The position numbers were made by a program, and so were the translations under genes. DNA of 64,000 nt, from the NCBI RefSeq assembly GCF_036053395.1, contig NZ_CP107942.1, positions 7,024,501 through 7,088,500 on the forward strand. The letters run 5' to 3'. Origin of the DNA: Actinoplanes sp. NBC_00393. GTDB lineage: Bacteria > Actinomycetota > Actinomycetes > Mycobacteriales > Micromonosporaceae. The notes beneath the pieces were generated by a model that was given only the letters and a program-made list of their open reading frames with translations, was not told the DNA's origin and ran no database searches. Position 1 is the first letter of the stretch, and each line of letters opens with the position of its first letter. Below, one piece after another: positions 54,111-63,651 of the stretch.

Positions 54111-54776
54111 CTACTTCCCCGAGGCGGCGTTCGGGATCGCGTCGTACGTCTCCGGCACCGACAGCCAGGAGGCCCGGCTGGCCGGCCAGAAAATCGTGAA
54201 GGCGCGCCCGACGACCGAGTCGACCGGCACCGTGGCGTCATCGATCTTGCCGGCCTCGTCGGTGGCCGTGCTCTGCTCGTAGTGCTCCAGGGAGTCGCCG
54301 GACGCCTCCCGGTGGTCGCCCATCACCCAGAGCCGGCCCGCCGGCACGGTGATGTCGAACTCCTGGTCGGCCACCTGATTCCGGGTGCCGTCGGTCTCGG
54401 TGTAGATGTACGGCTCGTCGAGCGAGACGCCGTTGATCTGGAGCCGCTGCTGTTCGTCGCAGCACACCACGTTGTCGCCCGGGGTGCCGATGACGCGCTT
54501 GATGAAGTCCTCACCCTCGGCGCCGGACTGCCACTCCTTGGGCGCCTTGAAGACCACGATCTCGCCCCGGCGCGGGTCGCGGAAGTCGTAGACGAGCTTG
54601 TTGACCAGCACCCGGTCCCACACGTTGAGGGTGTGCTCCATCGACGGCGACGGGATGTAGAACGTCTGGAGCACGAACGCGCGAACGAGCACCGCAACGA
54701 GAATCGCGACACCCAGGAGGATGGGAAGCTCGCGCCAGAAGGAGCCCCGGCGCTTTTCGGTCTGCTCGTCAATCAC
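54111..54776 (-). CDS. lepB: Signal peptidase I, second copy
   Basis: A 221-residue membrane serine protease. One N-terminal membrane segment (FWRELPILLGVAILVAVLVR) is followed by the catalytic Ser45 in IPSPSM and Lys93 in FIKRVIG. The remaining SPase I boxes are DRVLVNKLVYDF, RRGEIVVFKAP and LWVMGDHREAS. GTG start at 54776 overlaps the stop of the preceding lepB copy (GTGA). It cleaves Sec/Tat signal peptides. Confidence 0.94.
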   Translation of the reverse strand: MIDEQTEKRRGSFWRELPILLGVAILVAVLVRAFVLQTFYIPSPSMEHTLNVWDRVLVNKLVYDFRDPRRGEIVVFKAPKEWQSGAEGEDFIKRVIGTPGDNVVCCDEQQRLQINGVSLDEPYIYTETDGTRNQVADQEFDITVPAGRLWVMGDHREASGDSLEHYEQSTATDEAGKIDDATVPVDSVVGRAFTIFWPASRASWLSVPETYDAIPNAASGK

Positions 54777-55669
54777 GCTCGGAGCCTACGTCGTCGAGTC
54801 ACGAACGACATGCCGGAACGCGCGGATAAAGCCACTCCGATGAGAAGCGGCAAAACGTTCGCAGCGACGACCGGGTCGGCTTTGGGCTGCGGTTGCGGTT
54901 TCGCCCCGGCCGCGGTCGGCTGGTCCGCGGCGAACTGTTTCCACACGTCCGGGACGCTCAGACTGTTGAATCGGTCACTCGGCCAGACCACCACGAAGGC
55001 CCGCCCGATGATGTTCTCGATCGGCACCGGGCCCTGGCAGCGCGCGTCCTGGGAGACCGAGCGGTGGTCGCCCATCACGAACATCTGGCCGGCCGGCACG
55101 GTGACCTCGGCGAACCGGCGGCTGGTGCACTGACCGGCGATCGGCGGCTGGTTCAGGTCGGAGTTGAAGCCCTCACTGATGTACGGCTCGTCGATGCCGA
55201 CCCCGTTGACGGTGATCCGGCCCTGCTCGTCGCAGCAGGCCACCTTGTCACCCGGAAGGCCGATCACCCGTTTGATGAAGTCGCGCTCGCCGGGGCGGCT
55301 GATGCCGACCAGGTCGCCGACCGTGCGGCCGAGTTTCGCAATGAAGGCGTCACTGACCGGTTCGGTGACCTCGGGCGCCCAGTCCTCGGTGCCGCGGAAG
55401 ACCACGATCTCGCCGCGCAGCGGGTCGCGCATGTCGTAGACGACCTTGTTGACCAGCACCCGGTCGTTGACCTCGAGGGTGTTCTCCATCGACCCGGACG
55501 GGATGAAGAACGCCTGGACCAGGAAGGTGCGGATCAGCACCGCCAGGCAGAAGGCGACCACGAGCAGCAGCGGCAACTCCTGCCAGAGCGGCATCTCCTT
55601 GCGCCGGGAGATCCCACGCCGCCGCCGGGCCGTCGGCCCGTAGCCTTCCATCGGTTCCACGCTTCGCAT
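54773..55669 (-). CDS. lepB: Signal peptidase I, first copy, with C-terminal membrane segment
   Basis: The protein is 298 residues. Cytosolic Arg/Lys-rich N-terminus, a membrane segment (ELPLLLVVAFCLAVLIRTFL), catalytic Ser60 in IPSGSM and Lys133 in FIKRVIG, then MFVMGDHRSVSQDARCQG. Unlike its neighbour it has a second hydrophobic stretch near the C-terminus (VVAANVLPLLIGVALSA) followed by Arg residues, suggesting a second anchor. ATG at 55669, or at 55651 (MEGYGP). It follows rplS after about 160 bases. Confidence 0.94.
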   Translation of the reverse strand: MRSVEPMEGYGPTARRRRGISRRKEMPLWQELPLLLVVAFCLAVLIRTFLVQAFFIPSGSMENTLEVNDRVLVNKVVYDMRDPLRGEIVVFRGTEDWAPEVTEPVSDAFIAKLGRTVGDLVGISRPGERDFIKRVIGLPGDKVACCDEQGRITVNGVGIDEPYISEGFNSDLNQPPIAGQCTSRRFAEVTVPAGQMFVMGDHRSVSQDARCQGPVPIENIIGRAFVVVWPSDRFNSLSVPDVWKQFAADQPTAAGAKPQPQPKADPVVAANVLPLLIGVALSARSGMSFVTRRRRLRA

Positions 55670-55833
55670 CTCCCGCCGTCCGCCGGCCGAACCGTCCCCG
55701 GATACAGCACTACCGCCCGAGTTTCCCGGCTAGGGGAAGTTACGGGCGGTAGGACTGGAATGGTTCACCAGAACCGTCCGGCACAGGCGCAAGCGTAGTT
55801 CGCCCGCGCCCGTTCGTGCCGTATCGGAGTCGA

Positions 55834-56190
55834 TCAGACGGTCTGCTTCTCCCGCAGCTCCTTGATCTTGGCCTTCTTGCCGCGGAGCTCACGCAGGTAG
55901 TAGAGCTTGGCGCGACGCACGTCACCGCGGGTGACGACCTCGATCCGGTCGATCGCCGGGCTGTTGATCGGGTAGGTCCGCTCGACACCGACGCCGAAGC
56001 TGATCTTCCGAACCTTGAAGGTCTCGCGGAGGCCGGCGCCCTGGCGGGCGATCACGACGCCCTGGAAGACCTGGACACGGGACCGGTTACCTTCGACGAC
56101 CCGGCCGTGCACCTTGATCGTGTCACCGGCGCGGAAGCTGGGAATGTCGGTGCGCTGCGACTGGGCGTCGAGAGCGTCCAGCGTGTTCAT
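55834..56190 (-). CDS. rplS: 50S ribosomal protein L19
   Basis: The 118-residue protein matches L19: [60 protein letters not shown], and [16 protein letters not shown]. It follows trmD, as is usual. Confidence 0.97.
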   Translation of the reverse strand: MNTLDALDAQSQRTDIPSFRAGDTIKVHGRVVEGNRSRVQVFQGVVIARQGAGLRETFKVRKISFGVGVERTYPINSPAIDRIEVVTRGDVRRAKLYYLRELRGKKAKIKELREKQTV

Positions 56191-56313
56191 CGCTGCATCC
56201 TCGTCGTACTAGGCGCACCGGGAGTCGGTGCGCGGATGGGTGATTCTGATCTTCCCTGACCTCAGAAGATCCTCGTCCCGGCTCCGCGGCGCGAAGCTGA
56301 GACGGCAACCTCA

Positions 56314-57078
56314 CTACTCTGCCACACGCGGAGGCGGGATCTGAAATCCGCCCTCGGCCAGCGCCTTCCGATCCTTCTTGTCCAGATTCTCCGGCGGGTA
56401 GGCGGCCCACATGTCGGGGCGGCGCGAGGCGGTCCGGAACATGCTCTGCTCGCGGCGCCAGCGGGCGATCCGGCCGTGGTCGCCGGAACGCAGCACGTCC
56501 GGCACCTCCCGGTCCCGCCAGGACTGCGGCTTGGTGTAGACCGGGGCCTCCAGCAGGCCGGCGGCGTGCGACTCCTCGGTGAGCGACTCGGCGTTGCCGA
56601 GCACCCCGGGCAGCAGCCGGGTGACCGCTTCCATGATCACGATGACCGCGACCTCGCCGCCGAAGAGCACGTAGTCGCCGAGGGACACCTCACGCACCGG
56701 CATCCGGTCCGCCGCGTCGTCGATCACCCGCTGGTCGATGCCCTCGTACCGCCCGCAGGCGAAGACCAGGTGGTCCAGCTCGGCGAGCTGGTGGGCGTCG
56801 GCCTGGGTGAAGGGTTTGCCGACCGGCGACGGTACGACCAGAGTCGCCTCCGGCCCGGCGACAGCGTCCAGTGCCTGCCCCCACGGTTCCGGCCGCATCA
56901 CCATGCCGGGACCACCGCCGTACGGGGTGTCGTCGACCGTACGGTGCACGTCCTGGGTCCAGGTGCGCAGATCGTGGACCGCCAGCTGGAGCACACCGGT
57001 CGTCCGCGCCTTGCCGATCAGCGAGAGGTCGAGCGGGGCGAAGTAGTCCGGGAAGATCGAGATGATGTCGACCTTCAC
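56314..57078 (-). CDS. trmD: tRNA (guanine37-N1)-methyltransferase
   Basis: Makes m1G37 in tRNAs to prevent frameshifting. The 254-residue SPOUT enzyme has [20 protein letters not shown] at the start (GTG, 57076-57078), [37 protein letters not shown], and the trefoil-knot [11 protein letters not shown]. Its start overlaps the rimM stop (GTGA). Confidence 0.97.
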   Translation of the reverse strand: MKVDIISIFPDYFAPLDLSLIGKARTTGVLQLAVHDLRTWTQDVHRTVDDTPYGGGPGMVMRPEPWGQALDAVAGPEATLVVPSPVGKPFTQADAHQLAELDHLVFACGRYEGIDQRVIDDAADRMPVREVSLGDYVLFGGEVAVIVIMEAVTRLLPGVLGNAESLTEESHAAGLLEAPVYTKPQSWRDREVPDVLRSGDHGRIARWRREQSMFRTASRRPDMWAAYPPENLDKKDRKALAEGGFQIPPPRVAE

Positions 57079-57644
57079 AGATCCAGGAGACCTTCCGGGA
57101 GATCGACGATCACGCGGCCGCCGGCGATGTCGACGGTCGGGACCATCACCGTGACGAACGGGATCAGAGCCGTCCCGCCGCCGGTCCGGGCCAGCACGAT
57201 CAGGTCGGAGGACGGGGCGTGCTCGATCCGCTGCACGGTACCCAGCGCCGTGCCGTCGACCGACTCCACGCGCAGCCCGACGAGCTGGTAGTCGTGGAAC
57301 TCCTCCGGGTCCTCCGGGGGCGCCAGATCGGCGCTGTCCACCTGGAGGTAGACGCCGCGCATCGCCTCGGCGAGGTTGCGGTCGTAGATGCCCTCGAAGA
57401 GCGCGATCCCGCGGCCCTGATGCCAGCGGATCTGCTCGAGGACGAGTTGCTTGGGAACTTCCCACTGAGCACCGGGGGTGGGCGCTGCCGCCGGGCCGGC
57501 GCTCACCCGGCGGTCCCGGGGGACCTCCGTGATGAACACCGACCCGGTCGTGAAGCGTTCCTCGGGCTCGTCGGTCCGCACGACCACCGAGACCTCGCCC
57601 CGGATGCCGTGCGGCTTACCGATCTGGCCGACGACGAGCAGCAT
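57075..57644 (-). CDS. rimM: Ribosome maturation factor RimM
   Basis: RimM assists 30S head assembly with S19. The 189-residue protein has the N-terminal barrel [20 protein letters not shown] and the C-terminal PRC-barrel ([20 protein letters not shown]...[20 protein letters not shown]). It is between khpA and trmD. Confidence 0.96.
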   Translation of the reverse strand: MLLVVGQIGKPHGIRGEVSVVVRTDEPEERFTTGSVFITEVPRDRRVSAGPAAAPTPGAQWEVPKQLVLEQIRWHQGRGIALFEGIYDRNLAEAMRGVYLQVDSADLAPPEDPEEFHDYQLVGLRVESVDGTALGTVQRIEHAPSSDLIVLARTGGGTALIPFVTVMVPTVDIAGGRVIVDLPEGLLDL

Positions 57645-57647
57645 CGA

Positions 57648-57905
57648 TCAGTACGCGTCGACGATGTCTACGCGGATGCCGCGGCCGCCGATCGAACCGA
57701 TGACCTGACGCAGAGCCTTGGCCGTACGCCCGCCGCGCCCGATGACCGTTCCCAGGTCCTCCGGGTGCACGCGAACCTCGAGCCGCTTGCCGCGGCGCGA
57801 GTCGACCAGCCGGACCCGGACGTCGTCCGGGTTGTCGACGATGCCCTTGACGAGGTGCTCCAGCGCGGGCCGGAGCGCCCCGTCAGCTCGCGTCGGCGCC
57901 GGCAC
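57648..57905 (-). CDS. khpA: KH-domain RNA-binding protein KhpA
   Basis: An 85-residue single KH-domain protein: [20 protein letters not shown], then [20 protein letters not shown] with the GxxG loop (GRGG). The GTG start at 57905 overlaps the end of rpsP by 23 bases. KhpA/KhpB bind many RNAs in Gram-positive bacteria. It is always in this rpsP-khpA-rimM context. Confidence 0.93.
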   Translation of the reverse strand: MPAPTRADGALRPALEHLVKGIVDNPDDVRVRLVDSRRGKRLEVRVHPEDLGTVIGRGGRTAKALRQVIGSIGGRGIRVDIVDAY

Positions 57906-58398
57906 CGGCCGGGTCCTGTGCAGTCTCGGCGACGGCCTCGCGGTTGGGCTCGGCCGGGTCGGCGGCCTTGGTCTGCGCCGGCTTGGCCTCGGCGGCCTCC
58001 GGAGCAGCGGCCTTCTTGCTCGACTTCGGCGCGGTGGCCGGCTTGGTGTCGGCGAGACCCGCGGCAGCCTTGGCCTCCGCCTCGTACACCTCGGTCTTGC
58101 TCTGCTTGCTCGGCGCGACCAGCAGCGGCGGCGGGGCCGGCAGGCCCTTGAACTTCTGCCAGTCGCCGGTCTTCTCCAGGATCCGCTGCACGGGCTCGCT
58201 CGGCTGCGCGCCGACGGAGAGCCAGTACTGAACGCGGTCGGACTTGACCTCGATCACCGAAGGGTGTTCCTTCGGCTGGTAGATGCCGACGTACTCGATG
58301 GCACGGCCGTCGCGCTTGGTGCGCGAGTCGGCGACGACGATGCGGTACTGCGGGTTGCGGATCTTGCCCATCCGCAGAAGCCGGATCTTAACGGCCAC
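57883..58398 (-). CDS. rpsP: 30S ribosomal protein S16
   Basis: The 171-residue protein begins [20 protein letters not shown] and has [20 protein letters not shown] and [20 protein letters not shown], the S16 core. A long Ala/Pro/Lys-rich C-terminal extension of about 80 residues follows, as in many actinobacteria. First gene of the rpsP-khpA-rimM-trmD operon; rplS follows. Confidence 0.96.
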   Translation of the reverse strand: MAVKIRLLRMGKIRNPQYRIVVADSRTKRDGRAIEYVGIYQPKEHPSVIEVKSDRVQYWLSVGAQPSEPVQRILEKTGDWQKFKGLPAPPPLLVAPSKQSKTEVYEAEAKAAAGLADTKPATAPKSSKKAAAPEAAEAKPAQTKAADPAEPNREAVAETAQDPAGAGADAS

Positions 58399-58571
58399 GG
58401 TGTATTCGCTCCTGATGACTGCGTGGGTTGAGCCGACCGGAACCCACGTGGGGATGCGGGACCGATGCCTCGTGGACTGGCGTCGCGATCAGGGGTTAGA
58501 GGGCGCCTGACGCATGCCGGATACCAACGAGCCATTCTGCCAGATCGCAGGCCGTGCCGCCCAACCGGGTC

Positions 58572-59219
58572 TCAACGCGCTCCGGGCCGGTCCCAGCCGG
58601 GCGGCATCTCGGTGGGCACCGGCCACGCCGGGTCCGGCTGGAAATCGGTCCAGGTGCCGTCGAACGGGAAGTCGCCGGCCTCGATCTTCTTGATCACCCG
58701 CCGGCCCTCCGCCCAGACCTCGTCCGGGGAAGGCACCCAGTAGTGCTCCGGCAGGGCGAGCCGCTCGGCGAACTCGTCCTCGTCCTTCCACTGCCACGAC
58801 CGGTCCGGCGCGACCACCACGTCCAGGTCCTGATCGACCACGTCGACCCCGGCGAGGGCGCCGTCGTCCCAGCGGACCGCGTGCTCCTCGAGGTTGACGT
58901 ACCACTCCTTGAAGACGCCCTCGTCGGTGCGGAAGAACCACACCGAGTGCTCACCCTCGGACGGGATGAACTTGAGGATGCCGGGGCCGTTCCACGCGGC
59001 CGGGACCAGCTTGTGCCCGACCGTCACCCACTCGGCGAACGGCATGCTGCGGACACCGCGGCCGTCGGTCGCCACCTCGATGATCGCCGCCGAGCCGCGG
59101 GCCAGCCAGAGCAGCAGGCCACGCTCGTCGTCGGAGACCACCCGGCAAAGCCGGACGTTCACCAGCCGGCCCGCCGAGAAGTTGCGGTAGACGAGGGGCC
59201 GGCCTGGGTCGAAAATCAC
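58572..59219 (-). CDS. DUF402 domain protein
   Basis: A 215-residue protein of the FomD/YgaC-like DUF402 family: RVVSDDERGLLLWLARGSAA, then WVTVGHKLVPAAWNGPG, VWFFRTDEGVFKEWYVNLEE, and DVVDQDLDVVVAPDRSWQWK with the metal-binding Asp/Glu cluster. The GTG start at 59219 is chosen, right after the proS stop. Members are often phosphohydrolases; the substrate here is unknown. Confidence 0.87.
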   Translation of the reverse strand: MIFDPGRPLVYRNFSAGRLVNVRLCRVVSDDERGLLLWLARGSAAIIEVATDGRGVRSMPFAEWVTVGHKLVPAAWNGPGILKFIPSEGEHSVWFFRTDEGVFKEWYVNLEEHAVRWDDGALAGVDVVDQDLDVVVAPDRSWQWKDEDEFAERLALPEHYWVPSPDEVWAEGRRVIKKIEAGDFPFDGTWTDFQPDPAWPVPTEMPPGWDRPGAR

Positions 59220-59221
59220 AA

Positions 59222-60628
59222 TCAGTACGAACGACCGAGGTACGCCACCAGGTCCGGTTCCTCGTCGGACTCCGGCATCGTCCCGTCCTGGCGGGTCAGG
59301 CAACGGACCGTGACGGCCTTGCCGTTCGCCTCCTTCTCGCCGGCCTCGCCGACCGCCGACCACGGCACCCGGGCCCAGCCGGTCTGCGACGCCTCGAGCG
59401 CCTCACCGAGGGTCTTCACGTCGACCGTGTGCTCCTCGCGGAACGCCAGCGCGTCGTCGTAGAGCCGCTGCTGGTCGGCCTTGAGGGCGGCGACGACATC
59501 GTTCGCCACCTCGGCCAGGGCGATCGGCGACTTGCTGCCGTCGATCCGGCGGGCCACCACGGCATTGCCGTTGGCCAGGTCACGCGGGCCGACCTCGACG
59601 CGGATCGGGATGCCCTGGAGTTCGGCGTCGACGGCACGCCGGCCGAACGGGATGTCGGCACGATCGTCGAGCTTCACCCGTACACCCGCGGTCTTGAGGT
59701 CGTCGCGCAGCTTGGCCGCTGCTTCCGCGACGCCCTCGCCGGCCTTGACCACCATGATCTGGACCTGGATCGGCGCCAGGCGCGGCGGCAGCCGCAGCCC
59801 GTTGTCGTCGCCGTGCACCATGATCAGGCCGCCCACCATGCGGGTCGACGTGCCCCACGAGGTGGTCCAGGCGTGCTCGACGGTCCGCTCGGCCGACGAA
59901 TAGGTGATGTCGAAGGCCTTCGCGAAGTTCTGCCCGAGCTCGTGCGAGGTGCCCATCTGCAGGGCCTTGCCGTCGCGCATCATGGCCTCGACGGTCATCG
60001 TGTTGGTGGCGCCGGCGAACCGCTCACCCTTGGTCTTGCGGCCGGGCACCACCGGGATGGCCAGCATCTCGGTCATGAACGCCTCGTAGACGTTCTTGTG
60101 GATGTCCCGGGCATGCTCGCGGGCGTCGGCCTCGGTGGCGTGCGCGGTGTGCCCCTCCTGCCAGAGGAACTCGGTGGTGCGCAGGAAGGTGCGCGGCCGC
60201 AGCTCCCACCGGACCACGTTGGCCCACTGGTTGAGCAGCAGGGGCAGATCACGGTACGAGTCGACCCACTTGGCCATGAACTCGCCGATCACCGTCTCGC
60301 TGGTGGGACGGACGACGAGCGGCTCGGCGAGCTCCTTGCCACCGGCGTGGGTGACCACGGCCAGCTCCGGCGAGAAGCCCTCCACGTGGTCGGCCTCGCG
60401 GCGCAGGTAGTTCTCCGGGATGAAGAGCGGGAAGTACGCGTTCTGGACGCCCTGCTCCTTGATGCGGGCGTCCATGTCGGCCTGCATGCGCTCCCAGATG
60501 GCGTAGCCGACCGGCCGGATCACCATCGTGCCGCGCACCGGGCCGTTGTCGGCGAGCTGCGCCTTGGCGATCAGGTCCTGGTACCAGCGGGGAAAGTCCT
60601 CCGCACGGGGAGTGAGCACGCGAGCCAT
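59222..60628 (-). CDS. proS: Prolyl-tRNA synthetase (archaeal/eukaryotic-like, ProS type 3)
   Basis: Charges tRNA-Pro. The 468-residue protein shows class-II motifs: motif 1 in NAYFPLFIPENYLRREADHV, motif 2 in VVRWELRPRTFLRTTEFLWQ, motif 3 with SSAERTVEH/GDDNGLRLPPRLAPIQVQ, then the anticodon-binding domain and a C-terminal zinc-like tail. It lacks the editing INS domain of bacterial-type ProS. ATG at 60626-60628 is chosen; the 113-codon upstream extension has no homology. Confidence 0.95.
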   Translation of the reverse strand: MARVLTPRAEDFPRWYQDLIAKAQLADNGPVRGTMVIRPVGYAIWERMQADMDARIKEQGVQNAYFPLFIPENYLRREADHVEGFSPELAVVTHAGGKELAEPLVVRPTSETVIGEFMAKWVDSYRDLPLLLNQWANVVRWELRPRTFLRTTEFLWQEGHTAHATEADAREHARDIHKNVYEAFMTEMLAIPVVPGRKTKGERFAGATNTMTVEAMMRDGKALQMGTSHELGQNFAKAFDITYSSAERTVEHAWTTSWGTSTRMVGGLIMVHGDDNGLRLPPRLAPIQVQIMVVKAGEGVAEAAAKLRDDLKTAGVRVKLDDRADIPFGRRAVDAELQGIPIRVEVGPRDLANGNAVVARRIDGSKSPIALAEVANDVVAALKADQQRLYDDALAFREEHTVDVKTLGEALEASQTGWARVPWSAVGEAGEKEANGKAVTVRCLTRQDGTMPESDEEPDLVAYLGRSY

Positions 60629-60711
60629 GAGCAGACATCCTAGTCTCGGCCGCCCTGCAACCCTCGGGGTGGGCGTCCCGTGTCCCTCAACGGAGACGAA
60701 CGGGGTGATGG

Positions 60712-61206
60712 ATGGACTTCGACGGGTTCTACCGGGACACCTCCCGGCGGTTGATGCGATACGCGTACGGCCTGACCGGGGACGCCGGTGAGGCCCAGGA
60801 CCTGGTGCAGGAGGCGTACGCCCGGGCCTGGCAACGCTGGCGCCGGGTCTCGAGATACGAGGATCCGGAGGCCTGGCTGCGGCTGGTGGTGAACCGGCTC
60901 TCCACCGACCGGTGGCGCCGGCTGTTCGTCCGGCGCGACCGGGCCGCGGCCGAACCACCGCGTCCACCGGTCGCCCCGCCGTCGGAGAACACCGTGCTGC
61001 TGGTGGCGGCCATGCGGACGCTGCCGGCCGCGCACCGCAACGCGCTGGCGCTGCACTACCTCCTCGACCGGTCGATCGCCGACATCGCCGCGGAGACCGG
61101 CGTCTCCATCGGCACCGTCAAATCGTGGTTGTCCCGCGGCCGGGCCGGCCTGGCGACCGCACTCGAACCTGCTCTTCTGCCGGAGGGAACGTCCGATGCC
61201 CACTGA
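60712..61206 (+). CDS. SigE-family (ECF) RNA polymerase sigma factor
   Basis: A 164-residue ECF sigma factor: MDFDGFYRDTSRRLMRYAYG, LTGDAGEAQDLVQEAYARAW (region 2), WLRLVVNRLSTDRWRR, and region 4 with LPAAHRNALALHYLLDRSIA and GVSIGTVKSWLSRGRAGL. ATG start at 60712. It overlaps the next gene by 11 bases, so the partner protein is made with it. Target promoters unknown. Confidence 0.92.
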   Translation: MDFDGFYRDTSRRLMRYAYGLTGDAGEAQDLVQEAYARAWQRWRRVSRYEDPEAWLRLVVNRLSTDRWRRLFVRRDRAAAEPPRPPVAPPSENTVLLVAAMRTLPAAHRNALALHYLLDRSIADIAAETGVSIGTVKSWLSRGRAGLATALEPALLPEGTSDAH

Positions 61207-62560
61207 CCTCGACGAACTCTTCCAGGGGCTGAGCCGCCAGGCCGATGCCATCCCGATCGCCCCACCGGAAGCGGCCCGGCAGCGTGGCCGGCAGCTCCGG
61301 CGGAGCCGGCTCGTGGCCGCCGCCGTCGCCGTGTGCCTGGTGGCGGGTGGCGTCTCCGGGCTGGTGAACCGCCCCGCCCGGCAGGCCGACCCGGCAGACA
61401 CGCCGTCCCACCGGGAATTGCCGGACGTCGGCTCCCCGATCGACCTCGGCAAACCGGTCACGGTCGACTACTCGATGACCGCCGGCGGACGGGTCTTCAG
61501 CCTCTGGCAGGCCACCGACGGCACCATCAACCTGCTCGCGGCCGACCTGCACACCGGTGCACGGGCCTGGATCGCGCGGCGTCCGGCGAAACCGGACACG
61601 TTCCCGTACATGTACGTCATGAGCCAGGGAATCGCGCTGGTCACCGAGGGCAAACTGTCGGTCTACGACAACGCGGACGGGAGGCTGCGCTGGGAGCTGC
61701 CCGTCCCCGAGGCCGACCGATTCCTGGTGCAGAGCCGAGCCGTGGTCCGGTGGTCCGCGGAGACCGAGCGGATCGAGGCGTTCGATTGGGCGGGCGGGAA
61801 GCGACTCTGGTCGCAGGCGACGCCCGGCGAGAAGCCGCGCGGCCTGACCACCCTACGGTCCGGCGACGAGTTCCGGCCGGAGGACCTCATCGGTGAGCAG
61901 GTGCTCCGGATCTCTGCCGCCGGCCAGGCCCGCGTCATGGACATCGACACCGGCACTGCCGGCCTGACCTTGAGCCTCCCCGGGCCGGCGGTGGACGACC
62001 GGATGGTCATGGCCGTCAAGGGATGGGTGATCAGCCAGGAGACGCAGCCGGACCGGAGCGGTTACCGGCTGCACGCCACCGACACGCGCACCGGCACCAC
62101 ACGGATGATCGCCGACCGGGCGATCGGGCACACCCTCAGCCATGCCGGCATGTGCGGCACGGACCGGTTCTGCGTGCTGGACGCGCAGGACGCCAAGACC
62201 ACCCTGACCGCGATCGACCTGACGACCGGCACCCAGGTCTGGGAGGTACCCGCCCCGGACCATGCCTCGTCGATCGAGTCGCACGGCGGGTATGTGCTGA
62301 CCGTCGGCGGCTCCGGCGCCCTCTACGACCGGAACGGGCAGGTGGTCTACCGGGCTCCGGACAGCGCGGTCGCCTGGCTCACCGCGGATTCGCTGTTGCG
62401 GGTGGCGGGCGGCGGCCCGGTCGAGAGGATCCGGGTCGCGGACGGCCACGTCGAGCCGGTCGGCACCATCCCACTGCAGATCGGGGCGTGCGCGGCGGTC
62501 CCGGACCGGCTGGCCTGCCCGACCTCGGACGGCCTGCGGATCTGGAGCCTTACCGGATGA
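61196..62560 (+). CDS. Membrane-anchored PQQ-like beta-propeller protein, putative sigma partner
   Basis: The protein is 454 residues. A cytosolic N-terminus of about 38 residues (MPTDLDELFQGLSRQADAIP...QLRRSR) is followed by one membrane segment (LVAAAVAVCLVAGGVSGLV) and an extracellular domain with several WD/PQQ-like beta segments (LYDRNGQVVYRAPDSAVAWL). It overlaps the sigma factor gene by 11 bases, the usual layout of sigma/anti-sigma pairs. An anti-sigma role is inferred; no ZAS zinc motif (HxxxCxxC) is visible in the N-terminus. Confidence 0.75.
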   Translation: MPTDLDELFQGLSRQADAIPIAPPEAARQRGRQLRRSRLVAAAVAVCLVAGGVSGLVNRPARQADPADTPSHRELPDVGSPIDLGKPVTVDYSMTAGGRVFSLWQATDGTINLLAADLHTGARAWIARRPAKPDTFPYMYVMSQGIALVTEGKLSVYDNADGRLRWELPVPEADRFLVQSRAVVRWSAETERIEAFDWAGGKRLWSQATPGEKPRGLTTLRSGDEFRPEDLIGEQVLRISAAGQARVMDIDTGTAGLTLSLPGPAVDDRMVMAVKGWVISQETQPDRSGYRLHATDTRTGTTRMIADRAIGHTLSHAGMCGTDRFCVLDAQDAKTTLTAIDLTTGTQVWEVPAPDHASSIESHGGYVLTVGGSGALYDRNGQVVYRAPDSAVAWLTADSLLRVAGGGPVERIRVADGHVEPVGTIPLQIGACAAVPDRLACPTSDGLRIWSLTG

Positions 62561-63626
62561 CCTGACCCTTCAGCACGATGCAGCTCGGCGCGCGGACCAC
62601 CCTCAGGTCCGCGCGCGGGTCCGCCTCGTAGACCACCAGGTCGGCGAGCCCGCCCTCGACCAGACCGGAAAAGCCCAGCCACTCACGGGCCTTCCAGGAC
62701 GCCGCAGCGAGCACGTCGAGCGCCGGGATGCCCGCCTCGTGCAGGTAAAGCATCTCCTCGGCGGCCAGGCCGTGCCGGATGCCGCCACCCGCGTCGGTCC
62801 CGACGTAGATCGGCACGCCGGCCTCGTGCGCGGCCAGCACCACCGACGGGAAGCGGTCACGCAGGTGGATCATGTGGTTCGCGTAGCCCTCGAACTTGCC
62901 GCGGGCCGCGTCGGCGATCTTCCCGAACGTCCGGATGTTGATCATCGTGGGGACCAGCGCGGTGCCACGCCGGGCCATCTCGTCGATCAGGTCCAGGGAG
63001 AGGCCGGTGCCGTGCTCCACCGAGTCCACCCCGGCGCGCACCATGATCGCCACGCCCTCCTCGGAGAACGTGTGCACCGCCGCGCGGGCCCCGGCCGCAT
63101 GCGCAGCCTCGACCGCCGCCGCCATGGTCGCCGCGTCCCAGCTGGGCGCCAGGTCGCCGAGATCCCGGTCGATCCAGTCGCCGACCAGCTTCACCCAGCC
63201 GGTGCCGGCCTTCGCCTGTGCGGTGACCGCTTTCGCGACCTCGTCCCCCACCACCTCGACGCCGATGTCCCGCAGGTAGCGGCGGGGCGCGGCCACGTGC
63301 CGCCCGGCCCGCACCAGGCGCGGCACGCCCGGTTCGTCATCCAATTCGGGGTACGGGTACGGCGAGCCGGCGTCCCTGATGGTGAGAACGCCCGCGTCCC
63401 GGTCCTGGCCGGCCAGCTCACGCGCCTGGTCGACGCTCTCGATCGGCTTCGCCCCGTAGGCGATCCCGAGATGGCAGTGCGCGTCGACGAGCCCCGGGAG
63501 GATCCAGCCGCCGTCGCTGATCGTCTCGGCATCGGCCACCGGCTCGAAGGTGACCCGATCCCCCACCAGCCAGAGATCCCGGACCTCACCGTCCGGCAGA
63601 ACCGTCCCGCGCACATGCAACGCCAT
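62550..63626 (-). CDS. Amidohydrolase family protein
   Basis: The 358-residue protein begins with an N-terminal beta-sandwich and ILPGLVDAHCHLGIAYGA (HxH metal ligands). Later ligands are plausible in WVKLVGDW (Lys), AAVHTFSEEG and SVEHGTGLSL (His), and YVGTDAGGG (Asp). This resembles the imidazolonepropionase/prolidase-like subtype. Its 3' end overlaps the propeller gene by 11 bases, tail to tail. The substrate is unknown. Confidence 0.88.
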   Translation of the reverse strand: MALHVRGTVLPDGEVRDLWLVGDRVTFEPVADAETISDGGWILPGLVDAHCHLGIAYGAKPIESVDQARELAGQDRDAGVLTIRDAGSPYPYPELDDEPGVPRLVRAGRHVAAPRRYLRDIGVEVVGDEVAKAVTAQAKAGTGWVKLVGDWIDRDLGDLAPSWDAATMAAAVEAAHAAGARAAVHTFSEEGVAIMVRAGVDSVEHGTGLSLDLIDEMARRGTALVPTMINIRTFGKIADAARGKFEGYANHMIHLRDRFPSVVLAAHEAGVPIYVGTDAGGGIRHGLAAEEMLYLHEAGIPALDVLAAASWKAREWLGFSGLVEGGLADLVVYEADPRADLRVVRAPSCIVLKGQVIR

Positions 63627-63651
63627 GCAACAGTCCTACCTGATCAACCGT

